A DNA stretch of 64,000 nucleotides from Agromyces sp. LHK192 (GCF_004006235.1 NZ_CP034753.1:4024320-4088319); one strand, 5' to 3'. Positions 15,725 to 24,689 are shown, counted from the first letter of the stretch. A program made the numbers and translations. Notes: a model not told the origin generated them from the sequence alone.

Positions 15725-18544
15725 ATGGCAGAGCCTCACGTTCTCGAGTTGCGGATCCACGGGATCGCCAATTCTCCGCCGGCGCAGATGCTCTGCGTGA
15801 AAGAAGACCACGTCGAGCGGGTCACCGGTGACGAGTACGGGTCGTTCTGGGTGGCGTCCGAGCAGTCGGACGCTCCCGAGCAGGTACGCGTCGAGGCCTA
15901 TTCGTGGGGCAACCTCGCCCGAAGCGGCGGGTCGGCCCTCGCCGTGATCGGGCGGGCCTTCGTGCACCTCGGCTGGTTGTTCGTGCTTCCATTCGGCCTC
16001 TGCAACCTCGCGTACTGGGCTCGGCGCAACATCCCCGGCGAGGAGCGGGCGTCACGCTGGTGGGACGGCGGGCCCGGTGCGATCGGCGTGCGCATGTTCG
16101 CCCTCCTGCAGACGCTGTTCTACGTCGCGGCATTCATGTCGGTGAGCGTGGACCTCATCGCCATGCAGTGCCTCGACGACCAGACACCGTGCGCCGCGCT
16201 CCCCAGTTGGTTCGACACCTTCGCGCGTCTCGAAGCACTGCCGAGAGCCGCCCTGTTCAGCACGGTGCCGATCCTCCTCATCGTGCTCATCTACCTGATC
16301 GGCCTACGAGCGCGCGGGTCGTTCGATCCCAACACCGACCTCCCCGATACGACGTCGTCCACCAGCGCCGGCGATGACGAGAAGCCGCGGAACACCGGAC
16401 GTTGGTTGCGGGGCGATCGACCTGAGCAGAGCGAGTTCCCGCCGCTGCTCGCGTCGAAGGGATTCTGGCGGCGTTCGAAGGTGGCACAGGCGACCGAACG
16501 TTCACACCTCGCGGCGTCGATCTCGCTCGTCCTGCTGCTGCTGGCCTGGGACGCGTGGATCGGCGACTCCGGCAGTGGATCCGAGTGGGATCCAGCGGCT
16601 TGGTTCGCCTTCGACCGCGGAGGCGAACCGGTCGCCTTCATCGCCGTGGTCGCCGCAACCGCGCTCCTCGCCGGCTCCGTCGGCATCACGGCCGTGTCGG
16701 GCCTGACCCACACGCACTGGTCGTTCCGATCCAAGCGCGCATGGGCGACCGTTGCACTGATCGCCTCGACGCTCGCGTACCTCGCCTGGCTCGTGTGGGC
16801 CTTCCTCCCGTCCTCGGCGAGCATCCCCGATGACGGGCGCGCCCAGGGCCTGATCATCACCCCCGGCGTGATCGCGACCATCTGCGCGCTCATCGCCGTC
16901 GCGAGCCTGACGTGGGGCTGCGGGTGGCAGCGGTGGATCGCATGGATTCTGCTCACCGGCGCGTTCACCGTCGTGATCGTCGCCGAGGTCTGGCAGGCAG
17001 AGCACGGGCCCGTCTGGCGTGCAGGGTGGTCGTGGGCCGCGGTGGCGTTGACCGGCACGGCCGTCGCAGCCGGTTACCTCCTCCGTTCGAGATCCACGAA
17101 GCTCGAACGGAAGCGCCTGGGCTGGCACGGCAACGGGGCGGCGGTCGCACTGCTCGTCGCACTGTTCACGTCGCTCGTCATCACGAGCCTGATGGTCGTC
17201 GGGGCGCATGCCTGGCTGGCCGCCTCCGCGGAGTCGCCGAAGATCACCGGGCACCAACGCGAGCTGCCGAAGCCACGGAACGGGGATCTGCTCGACGCGC
17301 CGGACTTCTACGAGCGCTTCGCGGTGGTCCTCCTCGCCGTCCTGATTATCCTGATCCTGCTCGCCGCGACCGCGGCAGGCACGGCACTGCGGCGGTTCGC
17401 GCGGTACACGGTGCCGACCCTCGCAGCCGAACCGGGTCCCCAGCCGTCGCCCGATCGAAACCGCGCCGGCACCGACGGCCCCGGCCCCGGCTACCCGACG
17501 ACGCTCGACGAACACGACGAGAAGGACCGCAAGGTCGTCTCGGCTCGTCGGGTCGCAAGCCTCGCGCACCGCGGCGAACCGATGCTCCGGTGGCTGGCGA
17601 TCCTGACCGCGGTCGCGCTCGTGCCGCTCACCGTTCCCCTGTTCGGGGAACAGCTGCAGATGAGTTCGGCCTGGGCATCGGCATCCGGTCTCGCCAACTG
17701 GGCTCTCGGGCTGCTCGCCCTCGCCGCCGTCGCGTGGGTCGTTTCGAATGCCGCGACCTCCACGGAACGACCGCTCGGGTTGGTGTGGGACATCATCTGC
17801 TTCTTCCCCCGGGCCGGTCATCCCTTCACGCCTCCGTGCTACGCGGAACGCACGGTCCCGGAGTTGCAGGAGCGTATCGGAGACTGGCTCCACGCCGAGG
17901 GCGGCGATCATCGGCGGATCATCCTCTCCGCCCACTCCATGGGCGGAACGCTCGCCGTCGCCACGCTGTTCGCGATGCACGCCGCCGAGCACGAGGACGC
18001 CGGGCATCAGGATGCCTGCCGAGCCGTGGCCCTCCGCGACGAAGACCATCCCGACACCCGGCGCATGGCGTTGCTGACCTATGGAGTGCAACTGCGCGCG
18101 TACTTCAGCAGGTTCTTCCCGGAGGTGTTCGGCGCCCAGGTCCTCGGCGTTCCCGGGACGCTCGGCCCGTCGCTGCTCGGACTCGACCCGTGGAAGAAGC
18201 AGGTCGTGCAGGAGTGGGCGGATCGGCACCAGGAGGCGCCCGAGCCCGAAGAGCCGCCGTCGCTCACCGAACTGCTCGGCGCCGACCCGAGGGTGTCGCG
18301 CGCGCCACGTTGGCGGAGCCTGTGGCGCCGAACCGACTACCTCGGTTTCCCCGTCTCCGGCTACCGCACGGAGGACAACCCGATCGATCGCGGGGCGACC
18401 GAGCGGTCACCGCGCACGTACCTCTGGACCGTGGCGAGGCACAACGGCTACCTGGAGACTGCGCAGTACGCCGCCGCGCGCCGCGAACTGCTCGACCGCT
18501 TCGCTGCGGATGCCGCGGCTGAACCACACCACTATGTGATCTGA
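15725..18544 (+). CDS. Large membrane protein with alpha/beta-hydrolase motifs at both ends
   Basis: 939 residues from ATG 15725, with gagagagg a few bases upstream. The N-terminus carries LELRIHGIANSPPAQML with His12-Gly13, resembling the oxyanion strand of alpha/beta hydrolases, and VEAYSWGNL. A hydrophobic core of about a dozen helices spreads over residues 75-690, interrupted by charged loops. The C-terminal soluble part has a nucleophile elbow ILSAHSMGGTLAVA with Ser738. Hydrolase folds divided by membrane segments are known only as uncharacterised actinobacterial proteins to me. A lipid-type substrate would fit but is a guess. It stands alone, 143 bases after the divergent DUF3054 gene. 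Confidence 0.65.
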   Translation: MAEPHVLELRIHGIANSPPAQMLCVKEDHVERVTGDEYGSFWVASEQSDAPEQVRVEAYSWGNLARSGGSALAVIGRAFVHLGWLFVLPFGLCNLAYWARRNIPGEERASRWWDGGPGAIGVRMFALLQTLFYVAAFMSVSVDLIAMQCLDDQTPCAALPSWFDTFARLEALPRAALFSTVPILLIVLIYLIGLRARGSFDPNTDLPDTTSSTSAGDDEKPRNTGRWLRGDRPEQSEFPPLLASKGFWRRSKVAQATERSHLAASISLVLLLLAWDAWIGDSGSGSEWDPAAWFAFDRGGEPVAFIAVVAATALLAGSVGITAVSGLTHTHWSFRSKRAWATVALIASTLAYLAWLVWAFLPSSASIPDDGRAQGLIITPGVIATICALIAVASLTWGCGWQRWIAWILLTGAFTVVIVAEVWQAEHGPVWRAGWSWAAVALTGTAVAAGYLLRSRSTKLERKRLGWHGNGAAVALLVALFTSLVITSLMVVGAHAWLAASAESPKITGHQRELPKPRNGDLLDAPDFYERFAVVLLAVLIILILLAATAAGTALRRFARYTVPTLAAEPGPQPSPDRNRAGTDGPGPGYPTTLDEHDEKDRKVVSARRVASLAHRGEPMLRWLAILTAVALVPLTVPLFGEQLQMSSAWASASGLANWALGLLALAAVAWVVSNAATSTERPLGLVWDIICFFPRAGHPFTPPCYAERTVPELQERIGDWLHAEGGDHRRIILSAHSMGGTLAVATLFAMHAAEHEDAGHQDACRAVALRDEDHPDTRRMALLTYGVQLRAYFSRFFPEVFGAQVLGVPGTLGPSLLGLDPWKKQVVQEWADRHQEAPEPEEPPSLTELLGADPRVSRAPRWRSLWRRTDYLGFPVSGYRTEDNPIDRGATERSPRTYLWTVARHNGYLETAQYAAARRELLDRFAADAAAEPHHYVI

Positions 18545-18580
18545 CGGTCCCGAGCGCAGATCCGCCGATATCGTGAGCGG

Positions 18581-18667
18581 ATGCACCTCGCCTCGGTCGC
18601 CTGCGCAGCCCGCGCGGTGACCCGCGCGACCATCACGACGATTTCGGCGCGCGGGCGCCCCGCATGA
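18581..18667 (+). CDS. 28-codon leaderless leader ORF coupled to the cation antiporter
   Basis: ATG 18581 is preceded by TATCGT (18569-18574) with a spacing of six bases, the pattern of leaderless actinobacterial genes. The frame encodes 28 residues, starting MHLASVACAARAVTRATITT and rich in Ala, Arg and Thr, and stops at a TGA that overlaps the antiporter ATG (ATGA). Translation of the leader would deliver ribosomes to the antiporter, whose own start has no Shine-Dalgarno. It may be a sensing peptide or simply a coupling device. Not previously named as far as I know. Confidence 0.5.
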   Translation: MHLASVACAARAVTRATITTISARGRPA

Positions 18668-19767
18668 CCTGGCCGACCGACGCACTCCCGCTCTGGGCGA
18701 TCGGCCTCGTGTTCGCGGCCGCCGTCGGCGTCGTCTGGTTCGCCGGGGTGCAACTGTCGAAGACGACCGAGGTGCTCGACGACCGGCTCAGGCTCGGCAG
18801 CGCGCTCGGCGGCCTCGTGCTGCTCGGCATCGCGACGAACCTGCCCGAGATCGCGATCACCGTCGGCGCGGCGTTGTCGGGCAGCCTCGATCTCGCGGTC
18901 GGCAACATCCTCGGCGGCATCGCGGTGCAGACCGTGGTGCTGGTGCTGCTCGACGCGGTCCGCCCGAAGCGAGCGAACGGGTCGACTCGGCTGCCGCTGA
19001 TGACCCGCGCAGCCTCGCCGGTCCTGGTGATCGAGGCCGCCGTGGTGGTCGTCGTGCTGCTGCTGGTGATCGCGGGCGGCCAGGTGCCCGGCACGGTCGA
19101 GGTGGCGGGTGTCACGCCCATCCCGGTGCTGATCGTCGGCGTCTGGGTTCTTGGGTTGCTGCTCGTGCGGCGCGCGCACCGAGGCGCGGCACACGTTGCG
19201 GCCGAGGCATCCGGACATCGCGACGGGCCGCTGCCCACCCGGCCCGGCCGGCCTGCACGTGCGAGGTCGGTCCACCATCGCCGCCCGACCTGGAAAGTCG
19301 CCCTCGTGTTCGGGGCCGCGGCCGCCGCGACGCTCGTCGCTGGCCTCGCGCTCGAGTGGTCCGGGGATGCCGCAGCCGACCGCCTCGGCGTCTCGGGCGT
19401 GGTGTTCGGCGCCACCGTGCTCGCCGCCGCGACCGCGCTGCCGGAGATCTCGACCGGCGTGCAGGCGATCCGCACGGGCGACGACCGACTCGCGGTGAGC
19501 GACATCTTCGGCGGCAACGCGTTCCTGCCCGTGCTCTTCCTGCCCGCGGCCCTCATCTCCGGCCAGACGGTGCTGGTCGGGCTGGACCGTGTCGACGTGT
19601 ACCTCAGCGCCCTCGCCGCGTTGCTGACGGTCGTCTACCTCGTCGGACTCACGCTCAGATCGCGGCGACGCGTCCTCGGGATCGGCGTCGACTCGCTCGT
19701 CGTGCTGTTCGCCTACCTCGTCGGGATGGTCGGGTTGGCCGCCGTCGCCGGGGCGTCGTCCGGCTGA
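18664..19767 (+). CDS. Ca2+:cation antiporter (CaCA / sodium-calcium exchanger family)
   Basis: 367 residues with ten or so membrane helices arranged as two inverted alpha repeats. Each repeat carries the diagnostic acidic motif: LLGIATNLPEIAITVGAAL (about 58-76) and VLAAATALPEISTGVQAIR (about 255-273). The following GNILGG and SDIFGGNAF stretches fit the ion-binding sites. A basic loop (about 165-215) separates the repeats. The protein should exchange Ca2+ or another cation for H+ or Na+ at the cytoplasmic membrane. The start overlaps the stop of a 28-codon leader ORF, so its translation is probably coupled. Confidence 0.85.
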   Translation: MTWPTDALPLWAIGLVFAAAVGVVWFAGVQLSKTTEVLDDRLRLGSALGGLVLLGIATNLPEIAITVGAALSGSLDLAVGNILGGIAVQTVVLVLLDAVRPKRANGSTRLPLMTRAASPVLVIEAAVVVVVLLLVIAGGQVPGTVEVAGVTPIPVLIVGVWVLGLLLVRRAHRGAAHVAAEASGHRDGPLPTRPGRPARARSVHHRRPTWKVALVFGAAAAATLVAGLALEWSGDAAADRLGVSGVVFGATVLAAATALPEISTGVQAIRTGDDRLAVSDIFGGNAFLPVLFLPAALISGQTVLVGLDRVDVYLSALAALLTVVYLVGLTLRSRRRVLGIGVDSLVVLFAYLVGMVGLAAVAGASSG

Positions 19768-19864
19768 TCCGGATCGGGTGGGTGAGGGACGCCGCCCCGC
19801 CCGTGAGTCGAGGATTCATCGGCGAAGTCTGGTCACCGGGCGCCGACGCGCGTAGCGTCGAGCC

Positions 19865-20236
19865 ATGGGGAAGCTGAGTGAGACGTTGGCGGGGGCCGTG
19901 CCCTCGTGGGGTGCGAAGGTCGCGTACGGCGAGAAGATCAGTCTGAATGGTGCCGACTTCGTGCCGGTCGCACTCGTCGGTTTCGGGTTCGGCGCGGGCG
20001 AGGGATCCGGTGAGACGCAGGAGGGCACGCAGGTGCCGGCCGGTCACGGTGAGGGCAGCGGCGGTGGCGGAGGCGGCTTCTCCGTGCCCATCGGGGCCTA
20101 TATCGGTGCTCCAGGCGGCCCGCGGTTCCATGCGAACCCGATCCCACTGCTGGTCGTGCTGACTCCGGTGCTCACGGCCATCGGGTTCGGGCTCGCGGCC
20201 ATCATCGGGGCGTCGAAGATCCGCGGCGCCGACTGA
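19865..20236 (+). CDS. GerW/YtfJ-family protein
   Basis: 123 residues from ATG 19865. The conserved block GEKISLNGADFVPVALVGFGFGAG (about 22-45), a glycine-rich stretch and a hydrophobic C-terminal segment (about 96-117) fit the family named after the Bacillus spore proteins YtfJ/GerW, which is widespread in non-sporulating Actinobacteria with unknown function. TAGCGT lies six bases before the ATG, so the mRNA is probably leaderless. Confidence 0.7.
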   Translation: MGKLSETLAGAVPSWGAKVAYGEKISLNGADFVPVALVGFGFGAGEGSGETQEGTQVPAGHGEGSGGGGGGFSVPIGAYIGAPGGPRFHANPIPLLVVLTPVLTAIGFGLAAIIGASKIRGAD

Positions 20237-20259
20237 CCGGCGCAGGCCGGCCCCGCCGG

Positions 20260-21171
20260 CTACGCGTCCGCCGCCACCCGGAAGCCGACGTGGCTCATGC
20301 CCGTGTCCTCGGCCTGCGGCGAGCGCGCCGCCGGCCGGAAGCGCAGGCAGTAGTCGGGCGAGCAGAGGAACGAGCCGCCCTTGAGTACGCGGCGGGGCAT
20401 GTCGACGCCCTCCTGCGCGCTCGCGGCGGCGAGCAGGTTCTCGCGCTTGCCGGCGTCGACCGGCTTGTCCGACAGGCGCAGGTGCCGCGGCGTGTAGTAG
20501 TCCGTCGTCCACTCCCACGTGTTGCCGGTCATGTCGTACAGGCCGTAGCCGTTGGGCGGGTACGACCCGACGGGCGCGGTGCCGCCGACGCCCTGGTTGT
20601 CGTAGGGGAAGCGTCCGAGCCACGAGTTCGCCTGCGCGACACCGTCGGGGTAGGGCTCGTCACCCCACGCGAACCGCTTGCCGTCGAGTCCGCCGCGCGC
20701 GCCGTATTCGTGCTCGGCCTCGGTGGGCAGGCGCAGCCCGGCCCACGTCGCGTAGGCGGCGGCATCCTCGTAGGCGACGTGCACGACCGGATGCCGCATC
20801 CGGTCGTCGATCGTCGATCCGGGGCCGAACGGCGCACGCCAGGAGGCGCCCGGCTGCCAGCGCCACCAATTGCGCCAGTTGCGCAGGTCGACCGGCCCTG
20901 AGGTCGGCGTGAACACCATCGCGCCCGGCACGAGGTCGGCGGGGTCGGCGCCGACGAAGTCCGCCGGATCCATCTCGCGCTCGGCGACCGTGACGTAGCC
21001 GGTGTCGTGGACGAACACGGCATACTGCTCGTTCGTCACCGCGTGGCGGGCGATGCGGAACGCCGCGACCTCGCGCTGATGGGCCGGCCGCTCATCGGCG
21101 TAGAACTCCTCCGACCCCATCGTGAAGGTGCCACCGTCGAGGAGCACCAGGTCGTGCGAACCACGCGTCAT
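20260..21171 (-). CDS. Formylglycine-generating enzyme (aerobic FGE)
   Basis: 303 residues from ATG 21171. The FGE-sulfatase fold runs the full length (GGTFTMGSEEFYADERPAHQREV, LRLPTEAEHEYGARGG, MTGNTWEWTTDYY). The C-terminal active site GGSFLCSPDYCLRFRPAAR carries both catalytic cysteines, Cys270 and Cys275, with the same spacing as Cys336/Cys341 of human SUMF1. It should therefore be a true copper-dependent oxidase that converts Cys to formylglycine in a CxPxR motif of a sulfatase. No sulfatase is present in the window. It lies 46 bases after a paralogue on the same strand. Confidence 0.88.
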   Translation of the reverse strand: MTRGSHDLVLLDGGTFTMGSEEFYADERPAHQREVAAFRIARHAVTNEQYAVFVHDTGYVTVAEREMDPADFVGADPADLVPGAMVFTPTSGPVDLRNWRNWWRWQPGASWRAPFGPGSTIDDRMRHPVVHVAYEDAAAYATWAGLRLPTEAEHEYGARGGLDGKRFAWGDEPYPDGVAQANSWLGRFPYDNQGVGGTAPVGSYPPNGYGLYDMTGNTWEWTTDYYTPRHLRLSDKPVDAGKRENLLAAASAQEGVDMPRRVLKGGSFLCSPDYCLRFRPAARSPQAEDTGMSHVGFRVAADA

Positions 21172-21217
21172 GCTCCCACCGTATCCGCCGCGTGCACGCC
21201 GCGGCCCGATGCGCGTG

Positions 21218-21964
21218 TCAGCGGCCGCGCGGAGTCCACCCGGCGGGCATCGGCCCGTCGACCTCCCCGCGCGCGAGATCTGCCGCCGCCGACCAGCCCT
21301 GCGCGGCATCCGTGGCATCGAACCCGCCGCGTGCGACGCGGAGGCCGACGTCCTCGTGGTGCATGCGCGGCGCACCGCCGCGCCGAACCGACGCCCGCAC
21401 GCTCCAGGCGTCGTCGGCGAAGCCGCCGCCTCGGAACACCCGGTACTCGTCGTAGCGGGCCGGGTCGAGCAGGTCCCAGCACCACTCCCAGACGTTGCCG
21501 AGCGTGTCGAACAGGCCGAAGAGGTTCGGATGCTTCCCGCCGATCGGCTGCGGCGAGGTCACGCCGTCGGCGCTCGTCCATGCGACCTCGCGCAGCGGAC
21601 CGTAGTGCGGTGCCGTCGACCCCGCGCGGCACGCGTACTCCCACTCGGCCTCTGTCGGCAGGCGGAACCCGTCGGCGTCGACGTGCCAGTGCACCTGCTC
21701 GCCGTCGAACGTGTAGGCGGGGTCGAGTCCCTCCCACTCGGATGCCGCGTTGCAGAATCGCACCGCCCGCAACCAGCTCACGTCGGTCGCCGGACGCCGG
21801 GGATGATTCGCCGTGATGCCCAGCAGTTCGCCGACCTGCTCCTGAGTGACCGGGTAGACACCGATCTCGAACGCCTCGAGCTCGACCGTCCGATGCAGCT
21901 TGCGCCTGGCGTCGTGCAGGGTCACCGCTCCGGCAGGAATGGTCGCCAGCTCGAGGTCGGACAT
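21218..21964 (-). CDS. FGE-fold protein lacking the catalytic cysteines
   Basis: 248 residues from ATG 21964. The sulfatase-modifying-factor fold is clear (IPAGAVTLHD, YPVTQEQVGELLG, GFRLPTEAEWEYACRAG, LFDTLGNVWEWCWDLL, RVFRGGGFADDAWSVRASVRR). Where FGE has its cysteine pair this protein has GGGFADDAWSVR, so it cannot make formylglycine. It has no DinB-like N-terminal domain, so it is not EgtB. It could be a partner or regulator of the FGE encoded just downstream. Its start is 70 bases from the divergent flavoprotein gene. Confidence 0.75.
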   Translation of the reverse strand: MSDLELATIPAGAVTLHDARRKLHRTVELEAFEIGVYPVTQEQVGELLGITANHPRRPATDVSWLRAVRFCNAASEWEGLDPAYTFDGEQVHWHVDADGFRLPTEAEWEYACRAGSTAPHYGPLREVAWTSADGVTSPQPIGGKHPNLFGLFDTLGNVWEWCWDLLDPARYDEYRVFRGGGFADDAWSVRASVRRGGAPRMHHEDVGLRVARGGFDATDAAQGWSAAADLARGEVDGPMPAGWTPRGR

Positions 21965-22034
21965 CCCGAAAGCATGCCACGCGTGGCAGGAATTCCTCTG
22001 GCCGTGGCGGCGCCGGCCGCGTAACGTGCGCGCG

Positions 22035-23006
22035 GTGAGCGAAGACCGCGACTCCTCGAACGGGCTCCTCGACGTCGTCGTCATCGGCGGCGGACCAGCG
22101 GGACTCAGCGCCGCGCTCTCGCTCGTGCGCGCCCGCCGACGTGTGGTCGTCGTCGACGCCGGCCGCCCGCGCAACCGGTTCGCCGCGCACATGCACGGCG
22201 TACTCGGCCACGACCACCTGCCACCGACGCGCCTGCTCGAGCTCGGCCGCACCGAGATCGAGGGGTACGGCGGCCGCATCGTCACGGGCGAGGTGCGCGA
22301 CATCCGGCTGGCCGACCCGGCGATCGAGGTCGCAACCGCCGACGACGCAACCGGCGACGGGATGCTCCGGGCCCGGCGCCTGCTCGTCGCGACCGGGCTG
22401 ACCGACGAGCTCCCCGACATCCCGGGCCTCGGCGAGCAGTGGGGTCGAGGTGTCGTGACCTGCCCGTACTGCGACGGCTGGGAGCACCGGAACGACGTGA
22501 TCGGGCTCCTCGCCTCGATGCCCGCGAACCACGAGGGCGCGCAGATGCTGCGCCAGTGGTCGGACCGGGTCGTGTACCTGCCGAACGGCATCGGCGACCC
22601 GAGTCCTGAGGACCTCGAGCGACTCGGACAGCGGGGCATCCGGGTGGAGCCGGGCGTCGTCACCCGGCTCGTCGTCGATGCCGACGATCGGGTCACCGGC
22701 GTCGAGGTCGACGGCCGTCACGTCGCGGTCGACGTGATCTTCACCCCGCCGACGCTGCGGCCCAACGACGCGCTGCTGCGCGCGCTCGGGGCATCCGTCT
22801 CGGTCGACCAGCCGGGCCGCGCAGGGGAGTGGGTCGACGTCGACGCCGACGGACGCACGAGCGTCGACCGTGTCTGGGCGGTCGGCAACGTCGTCGACCA
22901 GCGGTCGAACGTCCCGGTCTCGATGGGCGCGGGGTCGCTGATCGCGGGGGCGATCAACTCCGACCTCCTTGCGGAGGACATCGAACTGGCGGGTCAGCGC
23001 GGCTGA
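22035..23006 (+). CDS. Thioredoxin-reductase-like flavoprotein with CPYC motif
   Basis: 323 residues from GTG 22035. FAD motif VVVIGGGPAGLSAALSL (about 15-31), redox-active Cys143-Pro-Tyr-Cys146 in VVTCPYCDGWEHR, and a C-terminal FAD motif VDRVWAVGNVV. The region between them lacks a clear second GxGxxG for NADPH (it reads VIGLLASMPANHEGAQ), unlike the trxB product at 52839. This places it with the TrxR-like oxidoreductases that may use another electron donor. TAACGT lies seven bases before the start, so it is probably leaderless. It is divergent from the two FGE-fold genes and its 3' end overlaps the convergent MATE gene by 13 bases. Confidence 0.8.
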   Translation: MSEDRDSSNGLLDVVVIGGGPAGLSAALSLVRARRRVVVVDAGRPRNRFAAHMHGVLGHDHLPPTRLLELGRTEIEGYGGRIVTGEVRDIRLADPAIEVATADDATGDGMLRARRLLVATGLTDELPDIPGLGEQWGRGVVTCPYCDGWEHRNDVIGLLASMPANHEGAQMLRQWSDRVVYLPNGIGDPSPEDLERLGQRGIRVEPGVVTRLVVDADDRVTGVEVDGRHVAVDVIFTPPTLRPNDALLRALGASVSVDQPGRAGEWVDVDADGRTSVDRVWAVGNVVDQRSNVPVSMGAGSLIAGAINSDLLAEDIELAGQRG

Positions 23007-24553
23007 CGGCTGCGGCGGCCCGACCGCGGAGCACTGATCCGCGACCCGCGTCGCGACGCGTCGGATCCGGGCGACGAACCGCGCGCGGCGGCATCCGCAG
23101 CGGCGTCGCGCGCCGGAACCACGGGGATCGACTGCGTGACGACCGCGTCGACGACCATCGAGCCGTCGGTCGGTCCGATGATCGGCACCGCCGTCGTCTC
23201 GGTCACGACGGTCGGGTTCACGGGCATCCGGCCGAGTCGGCGGTGCTCGCGCACGTACGCGGGGACCAGCATCGCCGCGGCGCCCAGCCACGCCAGCGGG
23301 TTGCTCCAGACCACGCCGACGTACCCGACCAGCGCACCGAGCACGACCGCTGCGCCCACGCGCATGACGAGTTCGATGATTCCGGTCACGGTCGGCACGA
23401 GGGTGTGCCCGAGGCCCTGCAGCGTGCCGCGGAGCACGAACAGGACGCCGAGCGCCGAGTAGCTCGCACCGTTGATGAACAGCATGAGGGCCGCCATCCG
23501 CACGACCTCGTCGGATCCCTCGCCGACGAACAGGCGCACGAGGAACGTGCCGAACAGCACGAGCACGACCCCCAGCACGAGCGAGGCGGCGAGCGCCATC
23601 CAGGTCGCCTCGACGACGCCGCGGCGCACCCGGTCGGGGCGGCCGGCGCCGATGTTCTGCGCCGCGTACATCGATGCGGCGAGGCCCAAGGACTGCAGGA
23701 GTGCGACCGCGAGCCCGTCGACGCGGGAGGCCGTCGTGTACGCGGCGACCGCGTCGGCGCCGAGCGAGTTGAGCGCGACCTGCACCGCGAGCGTGCCGAT
23801 CGCGATGATCGAGGCCTGGAACCCCATCGGGAGGCCGAGCCGCAGGTGCTCGACGATGTCGCCGCGCGAGATCCGCCAGTCCGCGCGGCGCACGTGCAGC
23901 ACGGGCAGCCGGCGGCGCACGTGCACGAGGCAGAGCACCACCGAGATCGCCTGCGCGATCACCGTCGACGCGGCAGCCCCTGCGACGCCCCAACCGAGCG
24001 GGCCGACCATGAGCACGACGAGCACGACGTTCAGCACGCACGCGACGGTCAGGTAGACCAGCGGCGTGCGCGAGTCCCCGATGGCCCGGATGATCGCCGA
24101 GAGGAAGTTGAAGCCCATCATCGCGGCAGCGCCGAGGAAGCTGATCTGCGTGTACACCGTGGCCTCGGCGAGCAGCTCTGGCGGGGTCTGCAGCAGGCGC
24201 AGGGCGGGTTCGGCGATGAGCGGTGCGCCGACCGTGAGCACGAGGCTGATCGCGCCGGTCAGGAGCGTGCCCGTGGCGACCGAACGCCGCACGGCCGCGT
24301 GGTCGCCGGCGCCGAACGCCTGCGCGGTCGGAATCGCGAACCCCGAGGTCACGCCCCAGGCGAAGCCGAGGAGCAGGAACAGCAGGCTGCCCGTCGCACC
24401 GACGGCGGCGAGCGAGTCGACGCCCAGGTGCCGGCCGACCACGAGCGCGTCGGCGAACTGGTACAGCTGCTGCACGACGTTGCCGATGAGCAGGGGAACC
24501 GAGAACAGCAGGATGACGCGCCAGGGGCGCCCGGTGATGAGGGTCGTGGACAT
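22994..24553 (-). CDS. MATE-family efflux transporter
   Basis: 519 residues from ATG 24553. Twelve membrane helices in two homologous halves span residues 10-455, with typical MATE segments such as FSVPLLIGNVVQQLYQFADALVVGRHLG and LGLPMGFQASIIAIGTLAVQVALN. MATE proteins export cationic drugs or metabolites by Na+ or H+ antiport. An extra hydrophilic tail of about 75 residues is rich in Ala, Ser and Arg and ends in RRSRQPR. A perfect 18-bp palindrome 80-97 bases upstream may be an operator. Confidence 0.85.
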   Translation of the reverse strand: MSTTLITGRPWRVILLFSVPLLIGNVVQQLYQFADALVVGRHLGVDSLAAVGATGSLLFLLLGFAWGVTSGFAIPTAQAFGAGDHAAVRRSVATGTLLTGAISLVLTVGAPLIAEPALRLLQTPPELLAEATVYTQISFLGAAAMMGFNFLSAIIRAIGDSRTPLVYLTVACVLNVVLVVLMVGPLGWGVAGAAASTVIAQAISVVLCLVHVRRRLPVLHVRRADWRISRGDIVEHLRLGLPMGFQASIIAIGTLAVQVALNSLGADAVAAYTTASRVDGLAVALLQSLGLAASMYAAQNIGAGRPDRVRRGVVEATWMALAASLVLGVVLVLFGTFLVRLFVGEGSDEVVRMAALMLFINGASYSALGVLFVLRGTLQGLGHTLVPTVTGIIELVMRVGAAVVLGALVGYVGVVWSNPLAWLGAAAMLVPAYVREHRRLGRMPVNPTVVTETTAVPIIGPTDGSMVVDAVVTQSIPVVPARDAAADAAARGSSPGSDASRRGSRISAPRSGRRSRQPR

Positions 24554-24632
24554 GGAGGCTCGCGGGAAGAGGCTGGATCAGGGGATGTGGTGCGGCACGG
24601 CGGATCGACGATGGGTGCCGACCGACCATCCT

Positions 24633-24650
24633 AGTCGAATCGATTCGACT
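24633..24650. promoter_or_regulatory. Perfect 18-bp palindrome upstream of the MATE gene
   Basis: AGTCGAATCGATTCGACT is a perfect 9+9 palindrome. On the minus strand its last two bases begin a TAGGAT that could be the -10 of the MATE gene, so a bound repressor would block transcription. The length fits a MarR- or TetR-type dimer site. No such regulator gene is adjacent. Confidence 0.5.
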
Positions 24651-24689
24651 CGGCGAGCATCGAAGCTCCGGAGCCCGTGAGCGAGATGA

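Noticed and set aside
21218..21964. Ergothioneine enzyme EgtB as the identity of the second FGE-fold protein
   Set aside because: EgtB has an N-terminal DinB-like iron-binding domain, and this protein begins directly with the FGE fold.
22035..23006. A second housekeeping trxB
   Set aside because: It has CPYC instead of CATC and no clear NADPH-binding GxGxxG; the true trxB is at 52839 next to trxA.
21168..24629. 1153-residue minus-strand frame across the FGE-like, flavoprotein and MATE genes
   Set aside because: It runs through three real genes in other frames and has arginine-rich shadow composition.
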